Source: Glaciozyma antarctica PI12
Lineage: Eukaryota; Basidiomycota; Microbotryomycetes; Kriegeriales; Camptobasidiaceae
DNA length: 64,000 nt
Assembly: GCA_002917775.1 (NCBI GenBank)
Contig: KZ627157.1
Location: forward strand, 60,616 to 124,615
Reading direction: 5' to 3'
The position numbers and the translations under genes are program-made. The notes under the pieces are model-generated. The model did not search any database and was not told the origin of the DNA. It was given only the letters and a program-made list of their open reading frames with translations. This document shows, piece after piece, positions 9,820 to 21,071 of this stretch. Each line of letters begins with the position of its first letter. Position 1 is the stretch's first letter.

Positions 9820-11869
9820 CTATACGACGACCTGCTCCTGCCTAACCTTGATACCGCTCACTCGCAAGTGCTCCTTGACATCCGCAATCCGCAATCGGCA
9901 GCCGGTGGAAGATCCCCGCCGCCAACGCCGCCTCGACGCCCGTGGCATCAAAAACCTCGCTAAAGTCCTCGACCTTGCCCGCTCCGGAGCTAGCGACGAC
10001 GGGAATTGACACGGCCGTGCGAACGAGGTTGACGAGACGAAGGTCGAACCCGGCTTTGCTCCCATCCCGATCGACCGAGTTGAGGAGCACCTCTCCCGCG
10101 CCGAGCTTCTCGCACCCTTGCGCCAGCTGAACGACATCGAGGTCCCTCGACTCGCGCCCTCCGCGAACGGTACACTGGTACCAGCAGTACCGCTCGCCGT
10201 TGGGTCCCAAATCGGGCTTGAGGAATGCGGACGATCCGGGGAGGGGTCCAGCGAGGTCGACGGCGGTAGGACGGTGGGTTTCGGGAATGGCGGTGAGGGA
10301 AGTGGCGTAGACTCGTCGAGGGTCGACCGAGACGACGACGGCCTGCGCTCCGTACGCGTACGAGATGGTCTCGATCCCCGTCTTGCCCATCGGGACTCCT
10401 CCGTTCGCGAGCATCTCCTCGACGGCGAAGACGGCGTCCGAGCCTATGCTGACTTTGTCGGCTCCGCAGCGGAAGTACGTTCCCGCGACTTCGAGGGCGC
10501 TGCGAGAGGTTCCGTCCGGGTCGACCGTGTCGCGGATTCCGCCGCCGATGGTGAGGGGTACGAAGACGGTTTGTGCGGATTGACGAACAACGTCGAGCAT
10601 GGGTTGGTCGTGGAGGGGGCAGGAACGGAAGGAGGTGATATTGAGGAAGGCGATCTCGTCGGCTCCTTCGGCAAAGTATCGACGAGCGAGGTCGACGGGC
10701 TTGCCGAGATTACGGACGTCGCGAGGGGCGGGAGTGGCGGGATCGTCGAGGGAGGGAGGGGTGGAGGAGTCGTTGTTGGTGGAGGAAGAGGTCGAAGGGG
10801 AGAGGTGGAAGGGACGTGGGTTCCGATTCGCGAACGTCGTATTGGTCGCCCTTGGTTACGACGAGGTCGCCAGCGTCGTTCGCTCGGACGTCGAGGCAGG
10901 CGACGATACGCTTTGTGAAGCCCCTGCGCTCGAGATCCGCGTTCAGCGCCTCCTCGCTCCGCTTGACGACCTTGGAGACGTCGATCGTGCCGGTCTGCGA
11001 GAGCCAGGCGTGAAGAACATCGAGTCCCGCCTTGCCCGATTTCTCAGGGTGGAACTGAGTCGCAAAGACGTTCCCCTTCTGCACGCTCGAGACGTACACC
11101 TCGTCCCCGTACCGCGTGACGGACAGCGCCCAGTCCTTGACCGCCTCGTCGTAGTTGACGCGGTACGAGTGGACGAAGTAGTAGCTCGAGTCGTCCCCAA
11201 GACCGTACTCGACTCCCTCGCCCTTCGCTCCTCCCTCCTTGAGCAGCGTCGCGCCGTTCCAGCCCATGCAAGGTACCGCCTTGCCCTCCGTCGAGAACTT
11301 GCCGACATGCGAGGGGATAACGCCGAGTCCAGGGACGTCCGACTCGTCGGAGGACTCGAATAGTGCCTGCATGCCGACGCAGATTCCCATGTAGGGGCGG
11401 CCGGAGGCGATGTAGGCCTTGAGAGGTTCGGCGAAGCCTTTGGCGCGAAGGGAGGTGAGGGCGGATCCGAAGGCGCCGACGCCGGGGAAGAGGAGTTTCT
11501 GCGAGGAGTAAAGGGGGTCAGCTGTGCACTCGAGAGTCACCAGCCCTTGTGTAGTCCGCTTGGAGCTCCCGCGTTGGCAGCTCCAACCTCAGCTGAGGAG
11601 GCGCGCTTCAGCTCCACCCCTCCGCTCCTGGCCCCATGTCCAGCTACCCATACAGTCCTACACCCTCCTTGTCTGTGAGAGCTACTCACGTCGGCCTTGT
11701 CGAAGTCCTCGACCGTCTCAACCCACTTGAAGTCGAAGCCCAGTGCACGAACCGAGTTTGCTGAGCGATGAGAGCGCGCCGTCAGCTCACAAACCTCCCG
11801 AGAAGCACTGCAGCTAAGCTCACCTAGCGAGGCGACATTTCCTGCTCCGTAGTCGAGGATGTAGATCAT
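9820..11869 (-). CDS. HIS7: Imidazole glycerol phosphate synthase (glutaminase-cyclase)
   Basis: Makes imidazole glycerol phosphate and AICAR in histidine synthesis. Starts [16 protein letters not shown]. The glutaminase half shows FPGVGAFG, the nucleophile Cys in [12 protein letters not shown] and the His-Glu pair in QFHPEKSG. The cyclase half shows [84 protein letters not shown] and VVASSGAG. Intron 1 is ordinary; intron 2 (11689-11499) is 191 nt, unusually long here. Two frame breaks: the linker between the halves shifts +1 at a G/A run (about 10749-10760) with no possible intron, and a 7-bp tandem duplication (9882-9895) shifts the C-terminus. As written, translation ends at 9842; the frame matching the family's ending (ADVKEHL) ends at 9820. 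Identity is certain; integrity is not. Confidence 0.93.
9882..9895. repeat. 7-bp tandem duplication in the HIS7 3' end
   Basis: CCGCAAT is repeated twice without a gap on the + strand. One copy fewer would let the cyclase frame continue through ADVKEHL to a stop at 9820. Confidence 0.9.
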
Positions 11870-13080
11870 TGCTGACGGAGGATGGAGGGAGCTGAAGCGG
11901 CGAGATCAGCTGGAACTCTAGCGTCGGGGGAAGGCAGGCGGCGCGACTGACCTGAGATGAAAGCTAACGAAGCTGTCCCTGGGGTCAAAGCTGAGCTGGA
12001 GGGCGCGTGAGGAGTCAGTCTCGAGTCAACTCCTCGAGAAAAGTTGGGCATACACTGACTTCCCTTCCTCTTTGAGTCAGACGCTCCTTGCTCCAGGAGA
12101 CGGCTGAACACACTTGGAGCAGTGCAAGCGAGTCTCTGGAGCTCTACAGAAAACCGGACACGCGAACGCCTGCAGCAAAGTCGAGATTGCTTCCTCTCCG
12201 AGGAGAAGGTCTCTCTCTCCTTGCGAAGCCCACTGGTTCATTCCAAGTCCTCTGCTCACAGTCCTAGACCCTAATCACCATCATCTGGCCCAATCGGGGC
12301 GACCCGTTCCCTGCGCCGTCAACGCCAGCGTCCCATCCACCTCTGTCGCTCCTGCTTCGCAGCATCTCCCATATCCTCACCCTCCCACTCCAGAGACACA
12401 AAGAGCGCGATCAGCATCCTGCAATCCCCTCCTCTGTAATCCTCGTGGTTTCCACTGGAATCACACGAGCGGATTCCCAAAGAGGATGGAGGGTGAGGGT
12501 GATGGTGGCGGTGCCGGGATTTGGCGCTGAGATGACCTCTGGTTGAGCTGAACAAGACGCGGTCTGCGGAGCGAGCAAGGTCAGCTTGTGAAGCGAGGTT
12601 GAGGTGCGAGGACAACGCACAGCTTTCCAGGGCAACTAGGAGGTCTACCAATGGTCATGATCAGCACTTGAGATCATCTGCTACAAGGGAGAAGGGCGTA
12701 CCGAACAGCCGGACAGCGCAACGCGCGCCGAGCGACCAAGTCTGCGGTGCGTTACGTACGTTGGCCGAATCAGCAGCTCAAGCGGCACGTGCAAGGCAAC
12801 GCTAAAAGGAGCAGCACCAGGGCGACAACGCGGGGATCGTCGATAAACAAGAGGAACGTCGACCCGAGGTTGGGAGAACGCCTCGCTCGCGCCGAGTCCT
12901 CCCTTCGAACGACGCAGGACCCCTGGCTTAACCGCACCTGAGAAGCGTTCGCAAGAGAGCAGAGAGGGAGGAAAGGTCGCGGGAGGAACCAAGGACAGCG
13001 CGCAGTTGGTCGTCGAACTTTTTGCCTAGGCGCGCGTCGGCTCTCTCCTCCTCACGACCAGGCACGCACGACAGATCAGG
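11870..13080. other. Intergenic region HIS7 / SXM1
   Basis: About 1.2 kb, the longest gene-poor stretch in the first half. The left part is the HIS7 promoter with a TGAGTCA site. Short open frames here show no family signature and no consistent intron pattern. I cannot exclude a non-coding RNA or 5' UTR exons of SXM1. Confidence 0.45.
12073..12079. promoter_or_regulatory. Gcn4/Cpc1-type site upstream of HIS7
   Basis: A perfect TGAGTCA heptamer 204 bp upstream of the HIS7 start. TGA(C/G)TCA is the site of the bZIP activator Gcn4/Cpc1, which drives amino-acid biosynthesis genes in ascomycetes; use here is inference. A partial site (GAGTCA) lies near 12010-12030. Confidence 0.5.
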
Positions 13081-16000
13081 ATGGCCAGCAACTTGGAAGC
13101 GACTACGCTGTTCCAGATCTTCACCGCCAGCTTCCACCAGGGTGAGTCCGCCTCGCGCAACTCCCACTGCCAGTCCTGACCTCTCCCGCGTCTTGCAGAC
13201 CCCAACGTCAGGATCTCAGCGGAGCTGGAGCTCAAGAAGGTGCGCCTTGCACAACGCGCCTTTGTACCTAGCTAACCAGAACTACGCCAGCTCGAACCGT
13301 GCGAAGGCCTCATCCCTACCATCCTCCAACTCCTATCTCCCACTCCGACCTCCTACAGCTCCGTCGTCCGCCTTGCTGCCGCCATCTACCTTAAGAACCG
13401 AGTCACCAGCTCCTGGCGCCAACCCTCGGCACCTTCCGCTCACATCTCTCCCGCCAAGGCCTCGCCCTACACTCTCATCCCTCCTTCGGACCGTCAGGCG
13501 CTCAAGACCAACATCCTCCCTCTCGTCGCGGCGCTAGCCCAAGATCCCGAGAGTGGAGCTGTCAAGAGTCAGATTGGAACGGTACTGAGTCGGGTCATCG
13601 ACGCGGACTACCCTGGGGACTGGCCTGGATTGGTGGATGAGATTGTTGTGTTGCTCGGAGGGGGAGAGGGGAGAGATTGAGGCTGGCCTACGCGCCACGG
13701 TCGAGGTCCTACGCGGCTTCCGGTACGTGTGGAGCATCTGGTGCAGGAGAGGGGAAGCTAACGCGCCATCTTCGCAGCTACAACCGCTCCGCAGACCGCG
13801 CCGCACCTTCCCTCCCTACCCTGATCACCCACCTCTTCCCGACTCTACTCGCCCTTGCCCAGCGCATTCTCGCCACTACTCCCACCGATGCCGCTTCCAC
13901 CACCCTCCAAGGCACCCTCCTCCACCTCATTCTCAAGTCCTACAAGCACAGCATCGCGACCCACCTCTCCGCCGACCTCCAAGCTCCCGACTCGATCGTC
14001 CCTTGGGGCACCCTTTTCCTCTCCATCATTCAACGGTCGGTTCCCGTCGAGCGTCTCCCTTCCGACCTGGATGCTCGCGAGAAGCACGCCTGGAGCAAGA
14101 CGAAGAAGTGGGCGCTGTACTCGCTCAACCGCCTCTTCATGCGCTACGGAAACCCCAGCCAGCTGCCGAGCAACATGAAGGTGCTCTATGGGCCGTTCGC
14201 AGAGCGCTTCATCGCGCAGTTCGTGCCCGAGATCCTCAAGGCGTACTTTGGTCTCGTCGAGCGAATCGTCGGGGGCGAGTGGAGTTCGAGCAAGACGAAG
14301 CACCACTTGCTCGTCTTCTTTGAGGAGTGGTGCGTTTTCTTCAGGCTCGATCGAAGGCGAAGAGCTGATACGTGACTTGCTGCAGCATCAAGCCCAAGGC
14401 GACCTGGACCCTTCTCAAGCCGCACGTCCAGCCGCTCATCGAGCAGTTCGTCTTCCCCCTCATCTGCCTCACCGAGGACGAGATCGAGATGTTCACCGAG
14501 GACCCAGCGGAGTTCTCTCGAACCCACTTTGGCGGTGTGTGATTCCTCAATTCCTTCGCGTCGCTGGGCTCACCCTCGCATCTACAAAGACTTTATCGAG
14601 GACTCGTACTCGCACCCTTGCGCCACTTCGTTGACGTTTGTTGCTGCCTTGGTCGATACTCGCAAGAGTGCGACTCTGCTGCCGCTTCTCAACTTTATTC
14701 AGACTGTCGTCAGCAAGTGCGTCGCCCCTCACCGCGGAGTGCGATAATGAAGCTGACGTCGACCGCAGGTACCCCGGTGAGACGACTCCCCGCCAAAAGG
14801 ACGGCGCTCTGCGCATGCTCTCGAGCCTAGCGTCTACCGCCACCAAGACTGTTCGTTCGTTCGCTTTGCTTCCCGACCTGCACTGACGTCTTCGCATGCT
14901 TGCAGAAAAAACTCGCTCCGATGATGGAGGCCTTCTTCCAAGCTCACGTTCTTCCCGAGTTCAAGAGTCCTCACGGCTTCCTGCGCTACCGCGTTCGTCG
15001 CTTCTCCCTCCCCCCCTCCGAATTCGACGCTGATTCGTTTCTCTCCAGGCCTGCGAAGTTGTCGAAAAGTTCGAGTCGTGCGATATGGACTGGGACCAAA
15101 GAGAGGTGCGCGCTCTTTGCTTCGTGCGCAGAAGCTGGAGGACTGACACGCAATGCGCAGAACCTCGAACTCATGTTCCGCGCCGTCATGGACGCCATTA
15201 CGGACCCGGAGCTACCTGTTCGGATCCAGGCGGCGATCGCGCTGCCAGAGATCGTGCGGTACGACGATGGTGAGTCGTCGTCGCTCAGGTGATGGTACGG
15301 GTCGCTGATTCGTTCTTTCAAAGTGCGCGCTGGGATGGTTCCCAATATCGGTCGGATCATGCAGGGTGCGTAGTCTTGCTCGTCATACAGCTCATTACTG
15401 ATGAAGGGACTGCCGCAGAGCTCAGAGAAGCTCGCCAACGAGGTCGATCTGGACGCCCTCACCAATACGACCCGCTCTCTCGTCGCCGAGTTCGCTGAGG
15501 AAGTCGTCCCTTTTGCCGCCGAGCTCACACAGCAGCTTGTGAGTCTCAAACCTGACCAGGCAAGAATCAGCGCTCATTATTTGCTTCGCAGATCGAGTCT
15601 TACCGACGACTGGTGCAAGAGAGCCTCGAGGCGCGCGAGAAGGAGGAAGACGTTGGATACGAGGGAGCGTACGACGAGGAGAAGACTCTCGTCTGCATGA
15701 ACATCCTCAAGACCATCGACCAGCTCGTCTCTTCTCTCGAGTCGGCACCGGCGTCGCTGGACAAGGTCGAGGCGATCATCGCACCTGCGCTCGAGTTCAC
15801 CGTTCGCAACAACCTCGTCGGTGAGTCGGCGTCATTGATGAGTTGTGGAGTGAGCGGAGCTGACAGTGTGGCGCGTGACGCAGAGCTTTACGACGAGGTC
15901 TTTGAGATCCTCGATTCGCTGTCGTTCTTCCAGAAGAAGATCTCAACCGTCATGTGGCCTCTCTTCGAAGCGACGTATCAGTCGTTCAAGGGCAACGCTT

Positions 16001-17329
16001 CTGACTACTTTAACGGTTCGTTCGTCTTCACCACCGCAGTACGCGGCCACTTACGTCTTCCGTTGCGCGCAGAGATGTTCGGCTGCATCGACAACTTTAT
16101 CGTCTTCGGCGCCGACATTTTTGCGACAAACACTGAGTACCGCCGCATGCTCATCGACATGTTTGACACGGTCATGACGAGTGCCGCTCTCGGCGCGGAG
16201 GATCGCTGCACGGCCTGCAAGCTCGGCGAGTCTCTGCTCCTCAACCTTCGCGGCAACATCGACGAGGTACGTCCGTATCCTCGCTTCTGCGACCTCCGTA
16301 CTGATGCTCCTCTTCTAGGCGGTCCCTCCCATCATCGAGCGCTCGATGGCCGTTGTCCTCTCCCCCAGCGACGATGCCGACTTTACCGTCACTTCCTCTC
16401 TCTTCCTCCACTCTCTCGAACTCGTCGTCACCGCCATCTTCTACAACCCGGCCCTCTCGCTCGCGATCCTCGACCGCCACAACTGGACGGGCCAGCTCTT
16501 CACCCTCTGGTTCAAGCACATCCCCAAGTACACGCGCGTACACGACAAGAAGATTCAGATCGGAGCTATCTGCGGGATCTTCGAGTTCCTCGCTGGAAAC
16601 GAGTCGCCGCAGTTGACGCAGGGCGCGAGCCAGCTGCTTGTGGGAGCGCTACTCCTGTTCAAGGACTTCCCGGCGGCGATTCAAGGTACATCGAGGGATT
16701 ACTTGCCTTGCAGCGGTTGCTGATGAGTCTATTTGAAGCTCGCGTGCAGCTTGAGAAGGACTTTGCGGAGGGAGGAGGGGACGAGGACGATGATGATGAG
16801 GAGGAGATCGAGTTTAGCGACGACGAGAACGAGGGTTCGTGTCCCGATCTTTCTCACCGCCCAGCTACTAACCAGCTAGCCTTTGCAGTTGAGGAGGGAG
16901 ACATTCACGACACGAGCCACGACTACCTCGAGATGCTGGAGAAGGCACAGGTGCGTCAGCTTGCACCGCTCGCACTTTCTTCAACTGACACCTCTTCTGC
17001 ACCAGGCTGGCCGAGAAGACAACGAGGACTCGGACGCCGACTCGACCTGGAGCGAAGAGATCCTGTGGGCATCACCTCTCGACGAGATCGACATGTACCA
17101 GCGCTTCACCGCAACCATCACCGGTTCGTCTCTTCCTCAGCTTTTTCCCCACCGATTTCTGACTCGTCGCTCCACAGCCATCGAGACGGTCAATCCTGCC
17201 CTTTTCCAGCTCGCGACTCAGCCTCTGGATGCTGCGGCGAGGGCAGAATTGGAGGCTGTCGCAGCTCGGTCGCTACGGGGTGGGGAGAAGGCGGACTTGG
17301 CGCCTGTCGCGGCTCCTACATCTTCTTAG
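13081..17329 (+). CDS. SXM1: Importin-7/8 family karyopherin
   Basis: Nuclear import receptor of the importin-beta superfamily, closest in feel to importin-7/8 and yeast Sxm1/Nmd5, which carry ribosomal proteins, La protein and other cargo. Seen: N-terminal HEAT start (LFQIFTASFHQDPNVR), AAAIYLKNRV of the importin-N domain, DYPGDWPGLV, KTKKWALYSLNRLFMRYGNP, TWTLLKPHVQPLI, the tract EEEIEFSDDENE, DYLEMLEKAQ and the C-terminal DADSTWSEEILWASPLDE, all typical of importin-7. Many short introns; one at about 16016-16072 joins DYFN to EMFGCID. Just after DEIVVLLGGGEG the frame must move +1 at a G-rich run (13656-13671) to reach EIEAGLRATVEVLRGF; no plausible intron fits. The rest reads through to TAG 17327-17329. 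Sxm1 versus Nmd5 cannot be decided. Confidence 0.87.
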
Positions 17330-17488
17330 ATGCTCCTTGTTACCCCCTCGTAATCATATATCATACCTCGTTCAACTGGAGACGGAGCGATGCTGAGCGC
17401 TGAGAGGTCGAAGTCGCGTCGCGTCTTGCTCTTTTCTCTCTTCCACTTCCCTCGTTCTGCTGAGCCTCACGAGACACCGCACTCCATC

Positions 17489-18459
17489 AGTACGCTCTAT
17501 CCGAACGTTCGATCCCAGCTCACTCAGCTCCTCAGTGTCAGCGCCCTCCCGGGAGCTCCTCAATCAGCTCTCCGCCTCCCTCCGTCGACCTTCCGCCTCG
17601 TACCTCGTCCCAGCTATCGCCGCCACCGCATTAGGCCACGCCCCATCCTGGCTTCCAGCCATCTATGCGCACCACACGTCCACTCTCCCCGCCGCCCCGC
17701 TGTTGCGGTCGGCATCTCCCCTCCCTGCGCTCGAGACGATCCCCCGCCGCCGAGTGTTGCGGGAGCTCAAGGAGGGCCTGGTGAAGAGCGCTATATTGAT
17801 CGGGGTACCGCGCGTGATTGAGGCCCTTCTGGAGCTCGGAGAATGCGTCGAGGAGGGAGCGAAGGACGACAGCCTTGTGCGGAGGGGGATGGGAGGAGTG
17901 GGGTGGGAGCAGGCAGAGGTGGAGCGGAGAGGACTCGAGGGGCTAGGGAGGATTTACAGGGATGATATCGGGCCTATCTGGACGAAGATGGGAGCGGATA
18001 TGGAAGACGTCCGTACGCACTCTCTCCATTTGTCCGAGCTCTCGGAGGAAGCTGACGACCTCTCGTTGCGACAGAGTGGTTCTCGAAGAACATCACCTAT
18101 GGGACATTCCTCGCTCCGCATCCTCTTACCGGTGACCCAGCGTTAAATCCCGACCCCCTCGCTCACGACCCCGCACTCCTCTCGGTCGTCACCCTCTCCG
18201 CCCTCATTCCTCAACGAACCCCACGCGAGATCTTGTGGCATCTTCGGTGCGTCCATTCTCTTTTATGTGGGACGAGCGCTGATTTTGAGCTGGAATCAGC
18301 GGGGCATTGCGACAAGGGATGACGAGGGAGGAGGTTGAGAGCTTGCAGAGTGCTGTGGAGAGCGTCTGTGAAGCGTGCGGTCTTGTCAACGTAGGGAGGG
18401 GTATGCCCAGGGTCGTCGACATCGAGGTACAGGATGGCGAGGGAACGAATGACGTTTAG
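17489..18459 (+). CDS. AhpD/carboxymuconolactone decarboxylase-like protein
   Basis: A small all-helical protein. Seen: RRVLRELKEGLVKSAILIG near residue 70, and late in the protein the block RTPREILWHLRGALRQGMTR followed by EEVESLQ, which matches the AhpD/CMD-like fold signature. A CEAC pair near the C-terminus may be redox-active, but its position is not the usual AhpD one. Introns follow EDV and WHLR. The start codon is split: A at 17489 and TG at 17536-17537 are joined by removal of a 46-nt intron (17490-17535), giving MSAPSRELL; no genomic ATG precedes the conserved part in this frame. Ends at TAG 18457-18459. Substrate unknown. Confidence 0.62.
17490..17535 (+). other. 46-nt intron splitting the start codon of the AhpD-like gene
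   Basis: The donor ATCA|GTACGC and acceptor CTCAG|TGTCAG create ATGTCAGCG after splicing, the second such case in this window after SER3. Confidence 0.65.
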
Positions 18460-19004
18460 ATCGCTCGCTTGAGGTCTGCTGCGAGGGATTCGGCGCCCAC
18501 CTGCTCTGCTTTCTCTGCTTTGCCCTTCCGTTTTCTCGTGTGCCCAGCTCGCAGCCGCAAACGCGACTACTGATTCCAGCTTCGCACGCATTCCGCCTCA
18601 ACAAGATCAATCCGAGGGCTTTGCACCGGTGGCGGCTCGGCAAATCTCGCTCTGCATAGATTCCACCTCGCGATCGCTCTCACATCCAAGCTCGTACTTG
18701 ACCTTTTCACGTTGCTCCTTCGCACAAAGAAAGGGACAATCGCGCTCGAGCTGGCGGCAGTTTCCTCGGGGCTCCACGTCCGCGGTCTCTTGAGGGCGGC
18801 TCGCGCGTACACAAGATGCAGACGGAGTAATGCGTGCCTAAACCGCACAGGGGAGCCCTCGACGTCGAGACTGCCATCCCTCGCGAAGGGGCAGATCTCG
18901 GCAGAAATCTGAGATCCGACGGCCGACCCCGCGCTCCCCGGAGAGCTGGCCGATTTCGAAGGTTGCCTCAGGACCAACACCGACAACAGCAGCAGCTCAT
19001 TCAA
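18460..19004. other. Intergenic region AhpD-like / IVD
   Basis: 545 bp between same-strand genes. Short open frames on both strands carry no recognisable domain. Presumably holds the terminator of the left gene and the promoter of the right. Confidence 0.4.
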
Positions 19005-20730
19005 ATGCTTCCCCGCACCAGTAGACTCCTTCGCCTCGCGGCCCGCCCTTCCAGCGCCGGCGTCGCGCCCGCTCGCCGCGCGTACTCGGATCTGTCTGGC
19101 CTCACCGAGGACCAGGCAGAGCTACGGTCGAACTTGGCTACGTTCTTCCAGAACGAGGTCGCCCCTCTGGCAGAGAAGACGGACAAGGAGAACGCCTTTC
19201 CAATGCACCTATGGGAGAAGTTCGGAGAGATGGGACTTCTGGGTCTCACGGCGCCTGACGGAGTACGGAGGATTGGCGAAGGGCTACTTGGACCACACGA
19301 TCGTGATGGAGGAGGTGAGTCTCTCAAGCTAGTTGGGAAGGAGGTAGCTAACGGCAGTACAGCTCTCTCGCGCGTCTGGGTCGATCGCGCTCTCCTACGG
19401 CGCTCAGTGCGTTGTCTACCCCGGACTGCGTGTCGGCACAGCTGACCTCTCCGTCCAGCTCCAACCTCTGCGTGAACCAGCTCTCGCGCAACGGAACCAA
19501 GGCGCAGAAGGACAAGTACCTTCCCGACCTCATCTCGGGCAAGAAGGTCGGCGCGTTGGCCATGAGCGAGCCTGGATCGGGCAGCGACGTCGTGAGCATG
19601 ACGCTCAAGGCGGAGAAGAAGGAGGGACGCTGGGTTCTCAACGGAAACAAGTTCTGGTGAGTCCTTTGCCTGCTCAGGTCCGAGAAGGGAGCTAACGTGC
19701 GAGACCTAGGATCACGAACGGACCGGATGCGTCGACTCTCCTCGTCTACGCCAAGACGGAGCCCACCAAGGGATCCAAGGGCATCACCACCTTCATGTGA
19801 GGTCGTTCCAGCTACCGATGTTCCCTGTGCTAACGTCACGCAGCATCGAGAAGGGCTTCAAGGGCTTCTCGACTCACCAGAAGCTGGACAAGTGGGGTAT
19901 GCGTGGCTCCAACACCTGCGAGGTGCATCCTTCCCTTCTGCCATCGCTTCAGGTGCACCTCTGACGCATTATCGCAACAGCTCGTCTTCGAAGACTGCGA
20001 GGTTCCCGAGGAGAACGTTCTTGGTCCCCTCAACGGCGGAGCGGGAGTCCTTATGTCGGGCCTCGACCTTGAGCGACTCGTCCTCGCCGGAGGGCCTCTA
20101 GGACTCATGCAAGCCGCCTTCGATGTACGTATCTCCTGGCTTTCGCGAACGAGATGATCGGCTAATGACCGAGCGCAGGTCGCCCTTCCCTACGTTCACG
20201 AGCGCAAGCAGTTCGGCAAGGCGGTCGGAACGTTCCAGCTTATGCAAGGCAAGATTGCCGACATGTACACCAAGATTTCAGCCACGAGGTCGTACGTGTA
20301 CGCTGTCGGTCGTGCATGCGACGCCGGCAACATCAGCCGAAGGGACTGCGCGGGAGTCATCCTCTACTCGAGTGATCGCGCGGTGGAGGTGGCGCTTGGT
20401 GCGTTCATTTCGCTGTTCGCTCGATGCTAGAACTGGAACTTACGTGCGGTGAGCAGAGGCGATGCAGATGCTCGGAGGGAACGGCTACATCAAGTGCGTA
20501 CCTCTCGTCGCTTTGCTCTCGAGAAAGATTGCTGACGCAGATCTTCGCAGCGACTACCCCGTTGGCCGCATCATGCGTGATGCCCAGCTCTACCGCGTCG
20601 GAGCTGGAACTCAGGAGATTCGCAGGATGTTGATCGGTCGCGAGTTCAGTGCGTCGCTTCCTCTTTTCGCAGCTCGACGGACCTCGCTGACCACGGTTTC
20701 GCAGACAACGATTTCGGTGTCAAGGGATGA
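19005..20730 (+). CDS. IVD: Isovaleryl-CoA dehydrogenase
   Basis: Mitochondrial flavoenzyme oxidising isovaleryl-CoA to 3-methylcrotonyl-CoA in leucine breakdown; the next step uses a biotin carboxylase. Seen: an Arg-rich, acid-poor presequence ([17 protein letters not shown]); [45 protein letters not shown] of the acyl-CoA dehydrogenase signature; [53 protein letters not shown], holding the Glu that is the catalytic base in human [29 protein letters not shown] and the C-terminal IGREFN. At least nine introns. After LTAPD, one extra base near 19258-19262 shifts the frame +1; the alternate frame then reads [18 protein letters not shown] to the next donor. Ends at TGA 20728-20730. Confidence 0.92.
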
Positions 20731-21071
20731 TTGGGGACACCGTTTCACTTCGTACTGTTGGAAAGAACCTTGGGATTGTCGTCATTCTCCCACCTCGCCA
20801 ATGAGCTCGTGCTGCTCGCGACGGTCGGAACGGAGAGAGACTCGCTGAATCGCTCTCACTCTGCTCGACGTTCGTTCGCAGGTGCTTGCTGGAACACCCT
20901 CTCCCGAGCTCGCCTACATCGCTTTCCTTCGCAAGCATTCTGAAGATGGGGACTCCTCAGGACGAGCTCGCTCGAACCAGGCGTCTAGCGAACGAACACA
21001 AACAGTACGAGCTCCATCGAGCCCTTGTAACAGCGATAGGTTTGAGTTTTTTGCGGTTCGACGACGCGTCT
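20731..21071. other. Convergent 3' intergenic region IVD / CCT3
   Basis: 341 bp between two stop codons. No gene or structured terminator recognised. Confidence 0.5.

Noticed and set aside
12114-12530. Open frame of about 138 codons between HIS7 and SXM1
   Set aside because: Low-complexity sequence with no family resemblance; overlapping frames on the other strand are equally open.
1-18459. Metabolic gene cluster (serine, biotin, histidine)
   Set aside because: The genes lie on different strands with unrelated genes among them and share no pathway; chance neighbourhood is the simpler view.
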